Below the pieces are notes generated by a model, which saw nothing but the letters and a program-made list of their open reading frames with translations, had not been told where the DNA came from and searched no databases. From Cymbomonas tetramitiformis (lineage: Eukaryota; Chlorophyta; Pyramimonadophyceae; Pyramimonadales; Pyramimonadaceae), in contig LGRX02034663.1 of assembly GCA_001247695.2 (NCBI GenBank), positions 21,328 through 85,327 on the forward strand: 64,000 bases of DNA. Reading direction: 5' to 3'. The translations under genes and the position numbers were made by a program. Of the stretch, positions 19,301 through 29,017 are shown in pieces; within the stretch, counting starts at the first letter, position 1; each line of letters opens with the position of its first letter.

Positions 19301-19318
19301 CAAACCCTTCTGCAGTAA
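16316..19318 (+). CDS. Polyprotein C-terminal: RNase H, CCHC knuckle, Dam-like adenine methyltransferase-like domain
   Basis: 1,000 residues. RNase H (about 172-350): ASDGSLFAG (D), SAEIAGLRFLL (E), HAIDSMAAISA (D) and IRGHNNDKVHDRVD (H and D), all catalytic residues present. CCHC: CPYCQQNTKCTFEHIQLEC, C450-X2-C-X9-H-X4-C468, as in RNase H-bearing LINE clades. C-terminal (about 655-830): ELFSNPLNAHPRIYSR, then GFDGLAWDAY, then VYGNPPFDG (NPPF 708-711), then WILPLSPKNQKRWFDKGF and RFPHNTIPF. This order matches phage Dam-type N6-adenine methyltransferases (N-rich strand, DGL-W, NPPY/F catalytic loop, LP-W segment, final beta strand). No PD-D-K endonuclease pattern is present. The ATG chosen is only the first in frame; the true upstream part is in the frameshifted RT. 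Methyltransferase activity is inference. Confidence 0.75.
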   Translation: MLQNPVDLDPQARYVKKQYRDNIVPPDTGEFHWKGNGDRNSISPIYITNIDLEAMSIQYTEYSNNAINPNVFIRIEGTNSFQYDFEYSITNDGCTLIPAGSIFEYNDHMDPPSSVLATISDINSHYDYISDRQYETIIARMKNKTAEEESEYSCPSDSEEESTPNAEKSKQMEDYDMASDGSLFAGKKTACSGAAYAIKNFDNGMPLVRKMNIPPSRTFSASGLLIKEDIQNPSSTSAEIAGLRFLLTEQKEKLLKSITPMVHAIDSMAAISAVTKDGRSMSARDKLREANRRDVQAVRLLLEELGFYSEGDHSKIILKWIRGHNNDKVHDRVDRTAKRASFRGGCFDISRYDPAEELPFSLFFFEVPILGDIRSHIRRIQRLSHYHNWRTLQSQGKYLRMLNENNTAPTKDISKITPKAFTASRSRELLGLQASPARLFKLGKIGTENCPYCQQNTKCTFEHIQLECPGHNNSLYSLRTTQDSELRKIIAEEISEKPKLLNPGKGTTYIKTQPSKLFPLADLRQEMNEELYLHALPEASMYRPSSSKKNTIAVTAKPEVDHVTGTIKYPELQYVQKKEFWKLLAWHRLSNKAVPCSLAEYSNRAHDIHEALNACKFESGDPKNCYAIRRSLLDILVDDRNLDKNGCELFSNPLNAHPRIYSRRCIPTTRMKKALRPFCHHGKIGFDGLAWDAYVDPLTGIGRIVYGNPPFDGKDKGKSSAVMTTLEMGHKAANTVPGFSGTWILPLSPKNQKRWFDKGFKLVFRFPHNTIPFIPHGYWTGDDPYVLPGGGCYKDDFSDVVIIAIDSAPSDTQPAFDWRPTQKKIARWFLNVLPKSRVTEKRLEYTGVSPDIWNEVMNEGDKVLPSSLCPWPTQDPPYHQSDAEHYYGGHHDTTITNANSKPFISTVKWPKVLTLMGYLPPLFGTVLNTIGVPRGKIKPLLKKLSRICRQHTKNRRDVFLLNTTTTLNTDPHTVDISSSETMTETEAVQQSNDFLQTLLQ

Positions 19319-19717
19319 TTTTCAAAAGCTTGCAATACAAGATGGTTCCCCTTGTCCTCAGCCCCCCCCACCCCCTCCCCCACCACCCCCTCCCCGCCCA
19401 CCCCTGGACTCTTCCCCACGTCTCCAAATACCCTTAATTCTTCGACTTCCTTCCCCACCGCTCAGATTCAGCCACCCCTCCACCCACCCGGCCATGGCTG
19501 CTTCTCCATCTTCTAGAGTTTTTTGCTTAGCTCTTAGCCTTTTCTCTAGATGTCACCCTGCTGAAAAGTGGGTTGAGCCCCTCTGTGGGCGCGCTATAGT
19601 AGAGGGAGTAGCCCCTGGTGTTTTCACTAGCCTGCTTTGCAGGGATACCGCACTCTCAGGACTTTGTCCCCTTTACTAGCGTAAATGTTTTATTATTATT
19701 ATTATTATTATTATTTT
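19319..19717 (+). other. 3' UTR and (TTA)n tail of non-LTR copy 1
   Basis: Contains a C-rich tract (19360-19415), a conserved block starting CCATGGCTGCTTCTCC that also occurs at 35137 and 36252, a hairpin-like CACTAGCCTGCTTTGCAGGG, and a nine-unit TTA tail (19690-19716). The tail and block define the recognition end for target-primed reverse transcription. Confidence 0.7.
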
Positions 19718-19951
19718 GACATCATATGTATACGATCCATATACTGTGCGCACACCTTGTCGCGCTGATATAGCTAATGTCGATTTCTCTGCGAATGCTG
19801 TGAGAGTCGATATTCGAGCGTGCAGATATCACTATTCGCTGTGCAGATATTCAGTATGAGCGCTGTCGCCTTTATGCGCGAGCCTGCAACCTGCGAACAA
19901 AATAATGTATGCTACGTCTGACGCTGCACTCACTCGAGTTCTCTTATCGTG

Positions 19952-20223
19952 TGATGGAAGGAGTGATATTGCTAACCACTAGAGCTATTGGGACTAGTGG
20001 CGTCCTCAATATCATAGCGGACACCGGTAGTCGAACCCTTGGTGTCACGGTTGTATAGGTTGGAAATAACCGTCTAGACCATCTAGCGCTAGATGGTCTA
20101 GACGGTTGTTTCCAACCTATACAACCGTGACACCAAGGGTTCGACTCCCGGTGTCCGCTATGATATTGAGGACGCCACTAGTCCCCATAGCTCTAGTGGT
20201 TAGCAATATCACTCCTTCCATCA
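19952..20223. repeat. 272-bp near-perfect palindrome with tRNA-like boxes
   Basis: Two arms of 136 bases with only a few mismatches meet without spacer at TAGCGCTA (centre 20087/20088). Each arm carries GGTTCGACTCCCGG (pol III B-box-like, one G lost in the left arm) and TAGCTCTAGTGGTTAGC (A-box-like). The order of the boxes is not that of a functional tRNA. A third half-copy lies at 20361-20500. Could be a tRNA-derived foldback or SINE-like element. Confidence 0.75.
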
Positions 20224-20360
20224 TAAACTTCATCCGTTGGAGTGTTTTTTCCACTTCCAGGTACGGGTTAGAAGAACCCGTAGGGTTTTGGTGGTGGAGA
20301 TTACTCCGAGGGAAGATGTAATATGTATGGAGATTACTCCGAGGGAAGATATAGGCTATC

Positions 20361-20500
20361 TAGCGCTAGATGGTCTAGACGGTTGTTTCCAACCTATACA
20401 ACCGTGACACCAAGGGTTCAACTCCCGGTGTCCGCTATGATATTGAGGACGCCCTAGACCCCATAGCTCTAGTGGTTAGCAATATTACTCCTTCCATCAT
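20361..20500 (+). repeat. Half-copy of the palindrome arm
   Basis: Matches 20084-20223 with a few substitutions and a 3-4 base deletion (CGCCCTAGACCCC versus CGCCACTAGTCCCC). It is preceded by a tandem pair of GGAGATTACTCCGAGGGAAG (about 20297 and 20329). Confidence 0.7.
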
Positions 20501-20503
20501 CGT

Positions 20504-20885
20504 GCCTTGACGAGATTTAGAATATCATTATGATAGGGCTGTTATGCGGAAAAAAGGTTATCGAGGAATAGAAAACTCCAAAATGGGGAATAGAAATTTC
20601 GATCTGTTTTTGGGGAATAGATTATATGTCACATGCCATCGAGCCATGCCATCTATCGTTTCGGTTTGTACTACAGTATGAACTATCACTCGGTACCCCG
20701 GAGGTTCCCCGGAGGAGGCGCAAGCGGTTCAGCGTGTGCAATATTTTGCGTCTGGCACACCCCCTTCTTCAAAACAATTTTTTGCATGTAGCATGAAGCA
20801 TAATTTTTTCCACCATTCGATTCTAAAGCGTTTGTATTCATTAGGTGAATACCTTTCGTTTGAGCTATCGATTGGCCCCATCCGC
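20504..20885. other. Gene-free spacer
   Basis: No gene seen. It holds a small repeat GGGGAATAGAAA / GGGGAATAGATT and GTACCCCGGAGGTTCCCCGG, nothing further. Confidence 0.5.
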
Positions 20886-21692
20886 AACCGCATCAGCTTA
20901 GCCTTCGCGACTGCAAGCTAAGTTGGTGCGGTGTGAGATGGTTTCAACCACTTGCGGCTTTGCATAATAGGGGTTTTCGTGAGAATCTTCTCACGAAACT
21001 TGGCAGTGATATTGTTCATATCAATATCAGTGCACCCTCAAGAGCATATGACAAGCCGTTGAGTATATTAAAGACGGCCGCGTGCTGGCATGATGCCTTT
21101 TGGGTTTGTAACCCAAACCCAAACATGCCAAACAGCGAAGGGCTTCCCGTGAGTTCCAGCGCACGTAACTTTGCAAAATATATTGATAAGATGCATATAT
21201 TTCACTTTCCTGAAGTGCAAGTTTTGCGATAGCTTGTGCGCGAAGTTAACATATTATTTCTTTGACCCAGATTTATGAGTTTGTATATCACGCTAAAATC
21301 TGTGTCAAAGAAATAGTAATACCATTTTGCGCACTGACTTTCTTAGACCTTGTGCTTCGAATATATCAAAGATAAATATCTTGGTAATATTTCTACGCAG
21401 TTACGTGCGCTAGAACGCACGGGAAGCCCTTTGCTGTTTGGCATGTTTGGGTTTGGGTTTGCATGTACCCAAACCCATGATGTGTAGCACGCGTTTTGCG
21501 CATAGCTTACATCAGAGGTTGTGCGTTTGAGGGTGCACCAATATTGCTGTTAGCAATATTGGTGCCAAGTATCGTGCGCTAGAACGCACGAGAACCCCTC
21601 CGCTGTTTGAGTTTTGATGCGATGTGCATGAAAGTTATAAGGGCCTCTCAGCTTAGCTCGCAGTCGCGACTGCAAACTGAGCTGATGCGGCC
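20886..21692. repeat. Foldback element (about 0.8 kb)
   Basis: Left and right ends are inverted copies (CCGCATCAGCT[T/C]AG ... GCGACTGCAAGC). Further matched inverted blocks run inward: AACCCAAACCCAAAC versus GTTTGGGTTTGGGTTT, GGGCTTCCCGTG versus its complement, GAGGGTGCAC, and near the centre TTTCTTTGAC versus GTCAAAGAAA (about 21259 and 21303). No coding capacity. Likely a non-autonomous foldback transposon; no clear target duplication. Confidence 0.65.
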
Positions 21693-21755
21693 ACGGATCG
21701 GCTCAGTCAGTCAGAGCTCAAAAAACTCCTACCTAAGAGTCTAAATGATATATCC

Positions 21756-23258
21756 ATGTGCATTACGAACGTTGGAAAATGTTTTCCCAATCTAATTTAC
21801 TCGCAAACAGTGTGGGGTATGCTTCCTGGCAAGTGCTTCGGCGGAGGCCCTCTCAGCCGCAGCACCTGTTCAGGGAGTGTGGTACGGATTGGCATTGTGT
21901 CAACCGGGGGAGATGGGAGGTGGGAAAGCAGTACTGCAGTCAGTCAGTACAGTCAATCAGTCCAGTCAGTCCAGCCAGTTTGGTCTGGGGATGGTGGTTT
22001 ATCCGATGGTGGCTTACCTGATGGTGGCACTGGTGTCACTCCTGATTGGTCTGCCACCCGGCAGTGTTCCTCTGGTGATGGTTCTGGGTATTCCTCTGGT
22101 TCCGACTGGTATTGGCAGTATGACTCTGGTCAGCACCGCCACTATGGTTCTCCTCGTGGCTCCGACGGTTCCCCACCAGACAGCTCAGCCCAGATTTGTC
22201 TCCTTCAGGCGCTTGAGAAGCGGCGCCAGAGGTACAGAGCAGTAGCAGCTCTGCTCCTGACAGCCTTCCTTGGCATAGTCCTGACATGTCTCTACCAGAG
22301 TGTCTATGAGGAGTTCCTTGTCGAGGCTCACTTTGAGGCTAGTCACCATCTGGCACCGTTCTCCGCTGTCTGCAGCCCTGTGGCTCAGACTCCGCTCTAC
22401 AGCGCTATGCACTATGTAGGCGACACAGCTCTGGAGATGTGTACCTGGTTCGGACTATTCTGTGCACCCCCTTCAGTCATCTTCTCCCAGGACCCCATGA
22501 TACATCTGTACTCTATCACCAGTTCTGACCCTGATGGCATTGTCTGTGACTCCGGTGCAACCGGCAATATCACCGGGTCCAGACACAGGATCACTGACCT
22601 TGATACCAGCAGGACCATATCCTTCAGCACAGTCATGGCTGGACCCGCTTCACGGACTGATGGCACTGGCACACTGAGACTGATCGGCAGAGACATACTG
22701 ACTGGTGACATTGATGAGTATAGCATTCCTGGCTGCCATTTCAAACACGGCGCCAAAACTCTCCTGTCAACCCGAGTTATGCTCCGGGAGGGTTTCTCAT
22801 CACCTGACTTCATCAGTATGACATATACCCATCTTGACTCTGGCCGGACATACTCTATCATTGATGATGGCACAGACTATCTTTGGGCAGAGCCAGAGTC
22901 AGCAGATGTCAGCTTTCAGGCCTTTCAAGGCAATAAGAAGAGGCACAGATCAGGGGACCCATCCGACTGGATGTGGTCCAACAGTCAGTACAGTACCTGG
23001 GCTACTACTCATGGGTCTCCGACGGCTACGGCCAATCTGGGGGAACCAGCCTTTGATGTCTCTATGTTCGGCGACTCTCTCCCAGTTGGAGAGAGCAACA
23101 ATCACCCTGCTCTGCAGCACTATCACAGTCAGAACAGTATATTCTCCGTCCAGTTGACTGGTTATTACTTCTATGCTAATCCGCCATTCACTATATCTAT
23201 TCTGGACCGCCTTTTCACTAAAGGCAATGCTGACTTTCCTCTATCTGGACCCTCATAA
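21756..23258 (+). pseudogene. copia polyprotein, protease region
   Basis: 500 residues. The aspartic protease active site DSGATGN lies near residue 265 (IVCDSGATGNITGSRHRI), followed by typical protease strands (GTGTLRLIGRD) and a GAG-pre-integrase lead-in. N-terminal of that is a Ser/Gln/Gly-rich stretch with a CAGT-based simple repeat (about 21940-21985) and a hydrophobic segment AVAALLLTAFLGIVLTCLY (about residues 163-181) that looks membrane-embedded. The frame ends at 23258; homology continues in another frame from 23173, so a frameshift lies at about 23173-23258. Confidence 0.7.
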
Positions 23259-23823
23259 TACTGTATATTTCTGGATAGTTCCCTATATGCCATCCCACCG
23301 GATCTGGCATAAGACCTGTACTATGGAGGTATTACATATCTGGCCTACTGGTACTACGGGGTTATTCAGCTACCTTGAGCGACACACCTACACCTCCACA
23401 CACCCTCTCACCCCAGCTGGTTCTGACGGTGGACCTGGTCGGGTCTTCATCGATGACACACCCTTTCCCATCTGCATCCTCTACCGAGACCGCCACACCC
23501 CGATCAGGGTCAGTCCTCCCGTTGAGCTGCATGATGCTCTCGGGCATGCCTCGATGACCCGTATCCTCCGTCTCTATGACATGCCAGGAGTAGACTTGGG
23601 CAGACCACAGTGTTCCAGAGCAGCTCTATCTTGCCTCACTTACCACCTGCTCTCAGTGGTGTGCAGTCTGTGCTACGACGGGCCTCAAACAGAAACCAGC
23701 CCCGAGCAGGGGCCGCCTCCGTACCAGTCAGCAACAGCCAGCCCGGAAATGGGCCTCAGACATGACAGGCCCCATCTCACCCAGTGGCTACAATGGGCAC
23801 AGATACCGTATCCACTTCATTGA
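23173..23823 (+). pseudogene. copia GAG-pre-integrase region
   Basis: Contains the H-x3-GH pattern (ELHDALGHASMTRILRLYDM) and a CSLC pair, the zinc-binding domain that precedes integrase. A second frameshift near 23690 moves the coding frame: the integrase start (ARKWASDMTGPISPSG, first catalytic D) is read in another frame at about 23745-23785. Confidence 0.65.
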
Positions 23824-24317
23824 CATCTCCACCAGATACCTATTTGTGTTCACCGTTGCCTCTAAGGCAAACTACATACTATGTGTGTCTCCTGAGATTC
23901 ATTGCCTATGCCAGATCCCTCTCTTACGGCATTGATGAGCTATTCCTGTCCACCTCTACAGTCTCAGACACTGAGATGGTGCTGAGGACTGATTGTGCAC
24001 CTGAGATGGCAGATGCCAAATGCCGGGCAGCTTACCAGCAGCATGGCATTATCCACCAGACCTCTTCTCCCACAGTCCATGATACGGACAATCCTTATGC
24101 GGAGAATGTCACTGGCATCCTGTCCCGTATGATCCGGTCCATCCTTACAGCTTCTGGACTCGACCTCAGCTACTGGCCGCTTGCGGCTAAGCATGGTGCC
24201 TTGTTGTGGCCCATTACACCACACAAGGAAGTGGTGACTACCCCTATCCACACTATGACAGGTCATCACTTTCAGTACCGTCGTCTCCGTGCATTTGGTG
24301 CACACTGCTATGTGGTT
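23784..24317 (+). pseudogene. copia integrase core, interrupted by MITE
   Basis: rve-type core: FIDISTRYLFVFTVASK follows the first acidic strand, RTDCAPEM holds the second D, and a NPYAENVTGIL segment the catalytic E; then SYWPLAAKHGALLWP. The frame runs into the TA at 24317-24318 where the MITE sits, and after the MITE continues in phase at 24910 with SKLQNRSWAGRMVGISMG. Confidence 0.72.
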
Positions 24318-24318
24318 A

Positions 24319-24908
24319 CAGTAATCACCCACCTATAAGAAAACCGTAAATTCCAGGTCAGCCAGCTTTTCTCATCAACTTGGGTACCCCCCCCCTGGCC
24401 AGCGCCAGCGTCCTATGGAATCTGCTAAGAATAGTGACCGCGATCTTTTAAGCCAGCCAGCATATTCCATAGCCATCCACGTGCCATCCGTACATAGCCA
24501 GCCACATTTCTTAAAATTTTCAAAACCTAGAAAATGGACCCTGAGAGTCGTGCACAGTTGAAAGAATTAAAGCAGGACTTAGCCTTTCTGGGTGAATGTA
24601 TAATGTTGTAGTGTCGTATGAACCTAAGCATCATATTGCACTGTGCCTTGATTTTTGCAGAGTTTTATTAAAAATCTGATAAAAATAGCATTTGCCTACA
24701 CCATTTTGGTAAAATTTCCAGCCTAGATTTCTTAATATATATGAAATGTATGAAATGCCCCTTAAGATAGGCAGCCAGCACCATATTTCTTATTTCAGGG
24801 TGATTCCATAACAAAAAAAGTCCAGCCAGCTTTTCTCATCAACTTGTACCCCCCGAAAGGCTGGCTGGTTCCTTAGCATAGGAGTTCCTTATAACTGAGT
24901 GATTACTG
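24319..24908. mobile_element. MITE with TA target duplication (Tc1/mariner-like)
   Basis: 590 bp, ends CAGTAATCAC ... GTGATTACTG, terminal inverted repeat of about 25 bases, flanked by TA (24317-24318, 24909-24910). Just inside both ends is the same-orientation block CCAGCCAGCTTTTCTCATCA (about 24361 and 24822). No coding capacity. Removing it with one TA restores the integrase-to-RT frame. Confidence 0.8.
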
Positions 24909-24909
24909 T

Positions 24910-27228
24910 ATGGACAGTCAGCAGAGGAACAGCAGACAGCCAGGCATCTCATCAAAGCTTCAGAACAGATCATGGGCAGGTCGCATGGTTGGTATCTCTA
25001 TGGGCTCTAATGCCTACAAAATCCTAGACACCTCCGACGGCACAGTACATCTTGTGGGCAAGCCACGCTGGATACCTACCTATGAGCACCTGGGCAGATC
25101 CATGTCAGCATTCCCAGACACTATGGCAGCTGACAGAGAGGCTGATGCTACCTTTATCAGGCCATCTCCCTTCTCAGAGACACTCGACTGTACCTATGTC
25201 CAGATCATTGAGATCAGCTCATACTACTGCACTTCCGACCGACAGTCTTACGGCTGTGTGCTTCTCTCTGTTCCGTCGAGGGACAATACCTGGACTGACG
25301 TGATTCATTATGTCAAGTCCACACCCGACGGTACAAACTACAGACACCTGCTGGTGTATGTCGCACACTATAGGAAGACCGTCTCGGTCAATGAGCACTA
25401 TCCGATCTGGACAGCTGTCAGAGCCCGAGAGAGCCGCAGACACCCATCATATGGCCCTATCATCATCTCCACAGACAGAGGCAGCAGCACACCTTATGGT
25501 GTAATATTTGAGCCTACTCCAGAGTCTACCTATGGTTGGCATATGGACCTTCCTGCTACCCTCGTCAGCTTTCCGTCCACCCATGCCGCCGCCTTCCTTC
25601 CCTTCTCCGATGATCCCAGCAGAGATGTCCGCCCCGAGTACATTCCACAGCAGTACACCTCAGCTGACAGCTTCATCAGATCAGGACCCAGAGAGTTGGT
25701 GGTGCACATGTTCAATATTTCTGCACCCCAGCTCAAACCAGTCCATGGTGTCAAGCAGGCACTTTCCACCCCAGAAGCAGTTCAGTGGCAGGAGGCTATG
25801 GATGCTGAAGTGGCTGGTCTGGCCGCCGACAACAAAATGGTCCCGGGACACCTTCCCTCGGGTACCAAAGGCCTGACCACTCTCTTTGTGTTTTCCAGAC
25901 CCTTCAAACCAGACCCCTCAGCACCATCTGGCACACGGCAGATCTTCAAAACCAGACTGTGTGCCAATGGTAAGCAGACATACGGCTACCTTCCGTGGGA
26001 GACCACCTGTACCACACCTCAGCTTTATGCCTTCAGACTGGCCTTCATCTTCGGCAGCATCTTCAGTCTGAAGATGAGTCACTTCGATGTCTCCCAGGCC
26101 TTTATGAATGCTAAGCTGGATGTTCCAGTATGGGTATCATTTCCGGCTGGTTACACCTATCAGGGGTTCGGTGGTGCTTTACTGCACTATGCACTGTATG
26201 GCCTTAAGGTGGCTGGTGCTTCCTGGCAGAGACTGGTTAAGATATTCATGCTCAGCTTTATGTTCGGCGAGGTGACATTCAGGCAGTCCTCTCATTATGA
26301 CTGCATATATTTCATCTACACTGATTTGGTTAAGGCCATGTGTGTGGTCTATGTGGATGACTTCATTCTGGTCGCCAGTACAGAGCTTGAGGATGCCTTC
26401 TGGGCAGCATTCAGAGCCAGGTTTCTGGCTAAGCATCTCGGAGAGGTCACCTCGGTTCTCCAAATGCGGGTCAGGCAGGATCAGCTTGGTATCTACCTTT
26501 GTCAGTCCAGACAGATCAAGGACTTGATGGCCAACAACAACATCACAGCTCATTCCTACAGAACTCCTATGGACCCGAAGCTCATCATCAAGAAACCAGC
26601 AGATCCAGACCTGTCCCTCGTCCCCAGTTACAGATCCATCCTCGGCTCACTGCTATGGCTGGCCCGTGGCTCACGACCTGACTGCTTCTATCCCGTAATC
26701 TATCTGGCTCAGTTTGTATCATGCCCTTCTGAGGAGTCTATGAAGGCTCTGATCAGAATTGCGCAGTACATGGACAGCACGGCTCATTACTCTCTGGCAT
26801 TCTACTACCCCGAGACTCCGGTCAAGGTCATCACCATGTTCTGTTATTCAGATGCTGACCTGGCTAGGGACTTAGAGAATGATGCCCGGTCCTATTCTGG
26901 CTCCGTGATATTTCTGGCTGGTATGATACTGCAGTGGCATTCAGGGAGGCAGACCATCACTGAGGTCTCCTCCACAGGGTCAGAGTATGTTGCAGCCAGT
27001 ACGGCAGCTCAGAGGTTGGTATCACTGATGTTCATGCTCACTGAGATATTTGGTTCTATTACTCACCGTATTGATTCCCAGCAGCCCCTTGATTCCGATC
27101 TTGACCATGTTATTCAGTACCTTGACAGAGCAGCCACAGATATTCACTTTGACATGCCTTCCCTTCAGACTACCTCAGTGCTCAGGCGTCCGTGCTTGAG
27201 AAACAAAACAAGCCAGCAGACGGCCTGA
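24910..27228 (+). pseudogene. copia integrase C-terminus, reverse transcriptase and RNase H
   Basis: 772 residues. After the integrase tail, RT begins near residue 340 (IFKTRLCANGKQT; MSHFDVSQAFMNAKLD with the first catalytic D), with the YVDD box near residue 481 (CVVYVDDFILVAS) and GSLLWLARGSRPD. The RNase H follows: CYSDADLARD, RSYSGSVIFL, WHSGRQTITEVSSTGSEYVA. The frame ends at 27228; homology continues in another frame (27192-27638). This is the best-preserved part of the element. Confidence 0.82.
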
Positions 27229-27638
27229 CTTCAGTCCGCCCAAACTCTCCTACAATTCCTGATGAACTCAGTACAGATGAAATCACTCCCCTCAGATTCC
27301 AGAACAACCGGAAAAGAGAATATATCAGTACAGCTTCAGCTCAGCCCCGCCTGGAGTTACCTATTCCCCTGCTGCTGGATAATGATGCATGCAGATCTAT
27401 TGTCGAGCATCACCTCCTCTCCGAGAAGGTGAAGCATGTGATTATCAGATTTCATGTCCTCCGAGACTTTGTCAGATTGAACTGGATTCAGTGTGCCAGA
27501 GTCCCATCAGCTCGGAACCTGGCAGACCCCTACACCAAACCAGTTCCTCCAGTCAAGGACATGCAGCCCTACTTCATTCAGATGTTCCAGCAATATATGG
27601 CCATGGGCAAGGCTCAGGCTGCAGTTATTCAGAAATGA
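27192..27638 (+). pseudogene. copia RNase H C-terminal end
   Basis: Contains LLLDNDACRSIVEHHLLSEK, KHVIIRFHVLRDFV and ARNLADPYTKPVPP, the standard tail of copia RNase H (DN-x-A, KHI, AD-x-x-TK). Out of frame with the preceding part by a 1-2 base indel near 27200. Confidence 0.75.
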
Positions 27639-28338
27639 TTTACTGGTATTCAGAAAGCAGCAGCATGATCTGACTGTGAGTACCTTGTTTTACTATTTTC
27701 CTGTTTTGGGTTGTTTGTGTAGCTGACTGTGCTTTGCAGGTACTGGCCTATATTCAAAGTTACTTATGGCTGGTTACTTTATGTTAGTTACTGTTTTCCT
27801 TAGAAAATGAATCACTGTATTAGATAGAAGATGATGTGGCACTCATTGATAGATTTGTGTATATGGACATTGATATTCCGAGCTCGCTCTTTGGTATTAG
27901 CTACACTGCGTTAGTCGCAGTATCACTACAGTGTCTGTTCCGACCGTGAGAGCCACCGTTGCTGTCAGTCATGATCTCTCTCTTCATTCTCCCTCTGCAG
28001 TAAGTCTTTCCAGTGACGGGCGGATCTGGACCTGCTTCGGCACTTCTTTTCCTACCCCTGACGAAGCACCCCGGATAGCTTGCAGCCACGGTGTGTGGAC
28101 CTCTAGAGACATGACATATCACTATCCCCCGACAGCAGGGTGGCACCAGGGACAGATTACTGCCCGTGTCAGGACGTTGGGTCTACGGACCGGCTTTTCG
28201 GGGTTTTCATCCCTGACACGGTGTGACTGCAGTTCCACCATTTCCATCATCTTTCTGGATTTTGGTTCTGGCACTGGACTAGTGGCATATATCTTGGTTT
28301 GATTGGTTATTGATCTGACCACCTCACTCGAGGTGGTG
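27639..28338 (+). other. 3' untranslated part of copia element
   Basis: No coding homology. It ends in an inverted repeat CCACCTC-actc-GAGGTGG at 28320-28336 followed by TGTGCTGGAG. This resembles the sequence before the 3' LTR of the gag-only elements. Confidence 0.55.
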
Positions 28339-28492
28339 TGCTGGAGTTGACATTCAGTCCGAGCTCAGTCATCAGAGTTGTCATCACCGACCCGTCATGA
28401 CCGCTGTCATCACCGACTCGACCTAGGTTTCCACGGACAGAATTGTACAATTTCTCAACGGCACAGTCCTCTCAGAATTTGTCAGCAGAATT
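28339..28492 (+). repeat. Putative copia LTR start and boundary region
   Basis: Begins TGCTGGAGTTGACATTC directly after the polypurine-like tract. It contains two CGTCATGACC / CTGTCATCACCGACTCG words. The LTR end cannot be placed because no second copy lies in the window. Confidence 0.4.
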
Positions 28493-29017
28493 GTGTACGT
28501 GCAATCCTTTAGTGAGGATATCAGAGGTGGCACCCGCTTCGTCCGCAGATTCTATGCAATCCTGAGACCTCCACTAGGTCCTACACCTGAGCCAACGGAA
28601 CCCGATCCTAAAAACCCCGAGCACTCAGTTTACTTCATTCCCACTCAACACGTGTTCGATCCTATGGGGATAGTTTACATTAAACAGTGCAGTGTGTGGG
28701 AGTGCCGAAAGTGCTTTCCATTGAACAAAAGATATGGCCACCAGTCTAGCATCTGTGACTCTCAGACAAAAGGTAAGGGCAAAGGAAAAGGCAGAGGCAG
28801 AGGCGAGGGTCTTGATCCCTCGGCAGGCATCTCGGGCACAGGATCACGTGGTGCAGCATCTGCTCGGTGGGAACAGAATCGAGCAAGAGCTGCGAAAAGA
28901 AAGTCTGAGCCAACTTCACAAAGCCCCGCCTACAAACACGCCTCAGGCATTGAGAGAAGGGAAGAGATTGCCACTGCTGCCAGGCGTGGGGGTGCTGACA
29001 TCTCAGATAGATTCTAA
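28493..29017 (+). CDS. Gag-like zinc-knuckle protein fragment
   Basis: About 174 codons open with no convincing ATG start. A knuckle C-X2-C-X8-H-X4-C (CRKCFPLNKRYGHQSSIC) is followed by a lysine/glycine/arginine-rich tract (KGKGKGKGRGRGEG), typical of retroelement nucleocapsid regions. It lies just downstream of a presumed LTR start in the same orientation, so it may be the gag of a second, tandemly arranged element sharing that LTR, or a relic. It ends TAA at 29017 and no pol follows. Confidence 0.45.
   Translation: MYVQSFSEDIRGGTRFVRRFYAILRPPLGPTPEPTEPDPKNPEHSVYFIPTQHVFDPMGIVYIKQCSVWECRKCFPLNKRYGHQSSICDSQTKGKGKGKGRGRGEGLDPSAGISGTGSRGAASARWEQNRARAAKRKSEPTSQSPAYKHASGIERREEIATAARRGGADISDRF

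Larger units (their letters stand above)
15058..19717 (+). mobile_element. Non-LTR retrotransposon, 5'-truncated, copy 1 (RT - RNase H - CCHC - MTase-like)
   Basis: The 5' end falls inside the RT domain just before the catalytic F-x-DD box, typical 5' truncation. It keeps the RT palm end and thumb, RNase H, CCHC knuckle, a long C-terminal domain, a 3' UTR and a (TTA)n tail. Two further 3' copies of the same family lie at 30075-35257 and 35258-36467; the last is nearly identical, implying recent activity. One frameshift near 16250 separates the two main frames. The NPPF-bearing C-terminal domain is the unusual feature. Confidence 0.85.
21756..28338 (+). mobile_element. Ty1/copia-type LTR retrotransposon, decayed, 5' LTR not found
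   Basis: Domain order protease - GAG-pre-integrase - integrase - RT - RNase H is diagnostic of copia. At least three frameshifts and one MITE insertion disrupt the polyprotein. The 3' end shows a GGTGGTG tract followed by TGCTGG at 28339, the presumed 3' LTR start, but no matching LTR precedes 21756, so the left end is truncated or replaced. I see no capsid/zinc-knuckle Gag at the N-terminus. Confidence 0.82.

Noticed and set aside
17663..19318. Restriction-like endonuclease (R2/Dualen type) after the CCHC knuckle
   Set aside because: No PD-(x)12-14-D plus K pattern follows. The conserved part has NPPF instead.
20084..20223. Functional tRNA gene
   Set aside because: B-box and A-box words are present, but in the wrong order and spacing. 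No 7-bp acceptor stem could be formed.
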